Part shown: in pieces, positions 62,916-64,000 of the stretch | Layout of the letters: each line of letters starts with the position of its first letter | Numbering within the stretch: the first letter of the stretch is position 1 | Origin: an uncultured Acetatifactor sp. | GTDB taxonomy: Bacteria > Bacillota > Clostridia > Lachnospirales > Lachnospiraceae | Length of the DNA stretch: 64,000 bases | Direction of reading: 5' to 3' | NCBI GenBank assembly: GCA_910586835.1 | Contig: CAJUJU010000012.1 | Location: 1-64,000 of the forward strand | Position numbers and translations under genes: made by a program | Notes under the pieces: model-generated | Seen by the model: only the letters and a program-made list of their open reading frames with translations | What the model was told of the DNA's origin: nothing | The model's database searches: none

Positions 62916-63099
62916 GAGGGTTTCCGCTTCTTTGCCAGGTGCTTTCGTTTCTTTTTGCCAGGTGCTTTTATTTCTTTTTGCAGGGTGCTTTTATTTCTTT
63001 TTGCAGGGTGCTTTTGTTTCTTTTTTGAAGGGTGTTTCCATTTCTTTCTGTCGGGTGTTTCCGTTTCTTTTTGCTAGGTGCTTCCGTTTCTTTTGGGGT
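62916..63099 (+). repeat. 23-bp tandem repeat array
   Basis: Seven units with consensus GGTGCTTTTATTTCTTTTTGCAG start at 62938, 62961, 62984, 63007, 63031, 63054 and 63077, with 23-base steps apart from one of 24. A degenerate eighth unit precedes them (from about 62916). Together with the flanks this fills the 350-base gap between the FHA gene and the dehydrogenase gene. The T-rich strand is the coding strand of the Tad operon. Confidence 0.9.
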
Positions 63100-63127
63100 T
63101 GCCTTTTTGAACGCTTCATGCTAAAAT
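63099..63127 (+). promoter_or_regulatory. Sigma-A promoter of the dehydrogenase gene
   Basis: TTGCCT (63099-63104) and TAAAAT (63122-63127) are 17 bases apart, immediately after the last 23-base repeat and about 118 bases before the ATG. Confidence 0.5.
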
Positions 63128-63244
63128 AAAGTCAGTTTCATAATCGGTGCGTGAGATCAGGAGTCAAGCAACAGGAGTGCCACGGGGCTGGCATTTGTTT
63201 GCTTGGCTCTTTCGCATTCCGGGAGAAGAAAAGGAGTGAAGGCT

Positions 63245-64000
63245 ATGACGGATATCATTGTAATCGGCGCAGGGGTTACGGGCTGTGCGGTGGCGCGGGA
63301 ACTGGCGCGTTATGACTGGAAGGTGACAGTGCTGGAGAGGGCATCCGATGTGTGCGAGGGCACTTCCAAGGCCAACAGCGGAATTGTTCATGCGGGCTTT
63401 GATGCACAGCCCGGCACTCTGAAGGCGAAGCTGAATGTGGAAGGTAACAGGATGATGGGGGAGTTGTCCCGGGAGCTGGATTTCCCTTTTCGGAACAACG
63501 GCTCTCTGGTGCTGTGCTTTGACGAGAAGGATCGGCCCACGCTTCAGCGGCTTTTGGAACAGGGAAAGGAAAACGGCGTGGAGGGGCTGCGTATCATTGA
63601 GCGCCCGGAGTTGAAGGAGCTGGAACCCAATATTTCCGACGGAGCAGTGGCGGCTCTTTACGCGCCCACAGGAGGTATCGTTTGTCCTTTTGGATTGACA
63701 ATAGCTCTGGCGGAGAATGCGGCGGTGAACGGTGTGGATTTCCGGTTGAATACAGAGGTTCGGGAGATAGAGAGAACGGATTTTGGCTACAGAGTAATCA
63801 CAAACGGCGGAGCGTTTGAGACCAGGGTGGTGATCAACGCCGCCGGCGTCTACGCGGATCGCTTTCACAATATGGTCAGCGGGAAAAAGATCCGCATTAT
63901 TCCCAGGAAGGGCGAATATTGTCTCATGGACAAAAAAGTGGGGGGATTTGTTGACAGGACGCTCTTCCAGCTGCCGACGATCTATGGAAAAGGCGTGCTG
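63245..64000 (+). CDS. FAD-dependent dehydrogenase (GlpA/L-2-hydroxyglutarate oxidase type), 5' part
   Basis: The first 252 codons of a gene that continues past the window. The FAD-binding Rossmann motif is VIGAGVTGCAVARELA (residues 6-21), followed by TVLERASDVCEGTSKANSGIVHAGFD (in part), which is typical of the DAO family. In Clostridia a gene of this kind is usually followed by a pyridine-nucleotide disulfide oxidoreductase and a DUF1667 protein and serves glycerol-3-phosphate oxidation. AAAAGGAG lies 9 bases before the ATG. Confidence 0.88.
   Translation, partial: MTDIIVIGAGVTGCAVARELARYDWKVTVLERASDVCEGTSKANSGIVHAGFDAQPGTLKAKLNVEGNRMMGELSRELDFPFRNNGSLVLCFDEKDRPTLQRLLEQGKENGVEGLRIIERPELKELEPNISDGAVAALYAPTGGIVCPFGLTIALAENAAVNGVDFRLNTEVREIERTDFGYRVITNGGAFETRVVINAAGVYADRFHNMVSGKKIRIIPRKGEYCLMDKKVGGFVDRTLFQLPTIYGKGVL

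Noticed and set aside
62916..63099. A CRISPR array
   Set aside because: The 23-base units are directly adjacent with no unique spacers, and no cas genes are present.
62895..63129. Two overlapping frames rich in Phe and Ser over the 23-base repeats
   Set aside because: They are translations of the T-rich repeat with no ribosome binding site and no conserved feature.

Overview
The window looks like a chromosomal segment of an anaerobic, motile, probably spore-forming Clostridia, most likely a Lachnospiraceae gut bacterium. The evidence is Gram-positive style ribosome binding sites (AGGAGG type), frequent TTG and GTG starts, consensus sigma-A promoters, a BofA sporulation protein, and Tad-pilus, DUF4358/MBOAT/DHHW and DUF6240/flagellin clusters of the kind I associate with that family. 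Family assignments come from reading motifs; no database search was run.

Layout. Positions 1-107 hold the 3' part of a tRNA-Lys(CTT) and its terminator. 0.2-4.5 kb: a nitrilase-family amidase, an MFS permease, an A/T-rich orphan, a double GNAT protein and a CPBP protease. 4.6-12.6 kb: a DUF1538 membrane protein with a double PII-like protein, then three MATE exporters and a glycerate 2-kinase. 12.6-15.5 kb: a CE2-like esterase, a histidine phosphatase and an AraC-type regulator. 15.5-17.9 kb (minus strand): a methionyl-tRNA-synthetase-like protein behind a leader with a consensus promoter, a 30-codon peptide rich in Asn and Gln, and a terminator that can be displaced by a 13-bp alternative helix. 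18-22.5 kb: TatD nuclease, phosphoesterase, GH42 beta-galactosidase and an AEC carrier. 22.5-30.7 kb: a nuclease remnant, a three-gene membrane/XRE operon, two more MATE exporters, an ABC-class ATPase and a PHP phosphoesterase. 30.7-36.6 kb: a heterodimeric ABC exporter, a GNAT protein and an ABC-F protein. 36.8-40.2 kb: lipoprotein, MBOAT acyltransferase and DHHW protein, a likely surface-glycan O-acetylation set. 40.3-47.2 kb: HAD phosphatase, RsmA, a 1043-residue TPR/acidic-repeat/AAA-like protein and GlgB.

47.3-52.7 kb carries a giant DUF6240/FliK-like protein, flagellin and FliS, followed by a DUF2508 gene and bofA. 52.7-62.9 kb is a complete Tad pilus operon: prepilin peptidase, TadZ-like, TadA ATPase, TadB, TadC, Flp pilin, a DUF5702 protein, a TadE-like protein with an unusual Cys-pentapeptide array, a second prepilin-peptidase-like protein, a small TadE-like pseudopilin and an FHA protein. 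A 23-bp tandem repeat follows, then the 5' part of an FAD-dependent dehydrogenase that runs off the window.

The most noteworthy items are the metG-like attenuator, the synthetase-like protein with an altered KMSKS loop, the Cys-array TadE protein and a possible frameshift at the start of tadB. I saw no phage, insertion sequence or CRISPR array.
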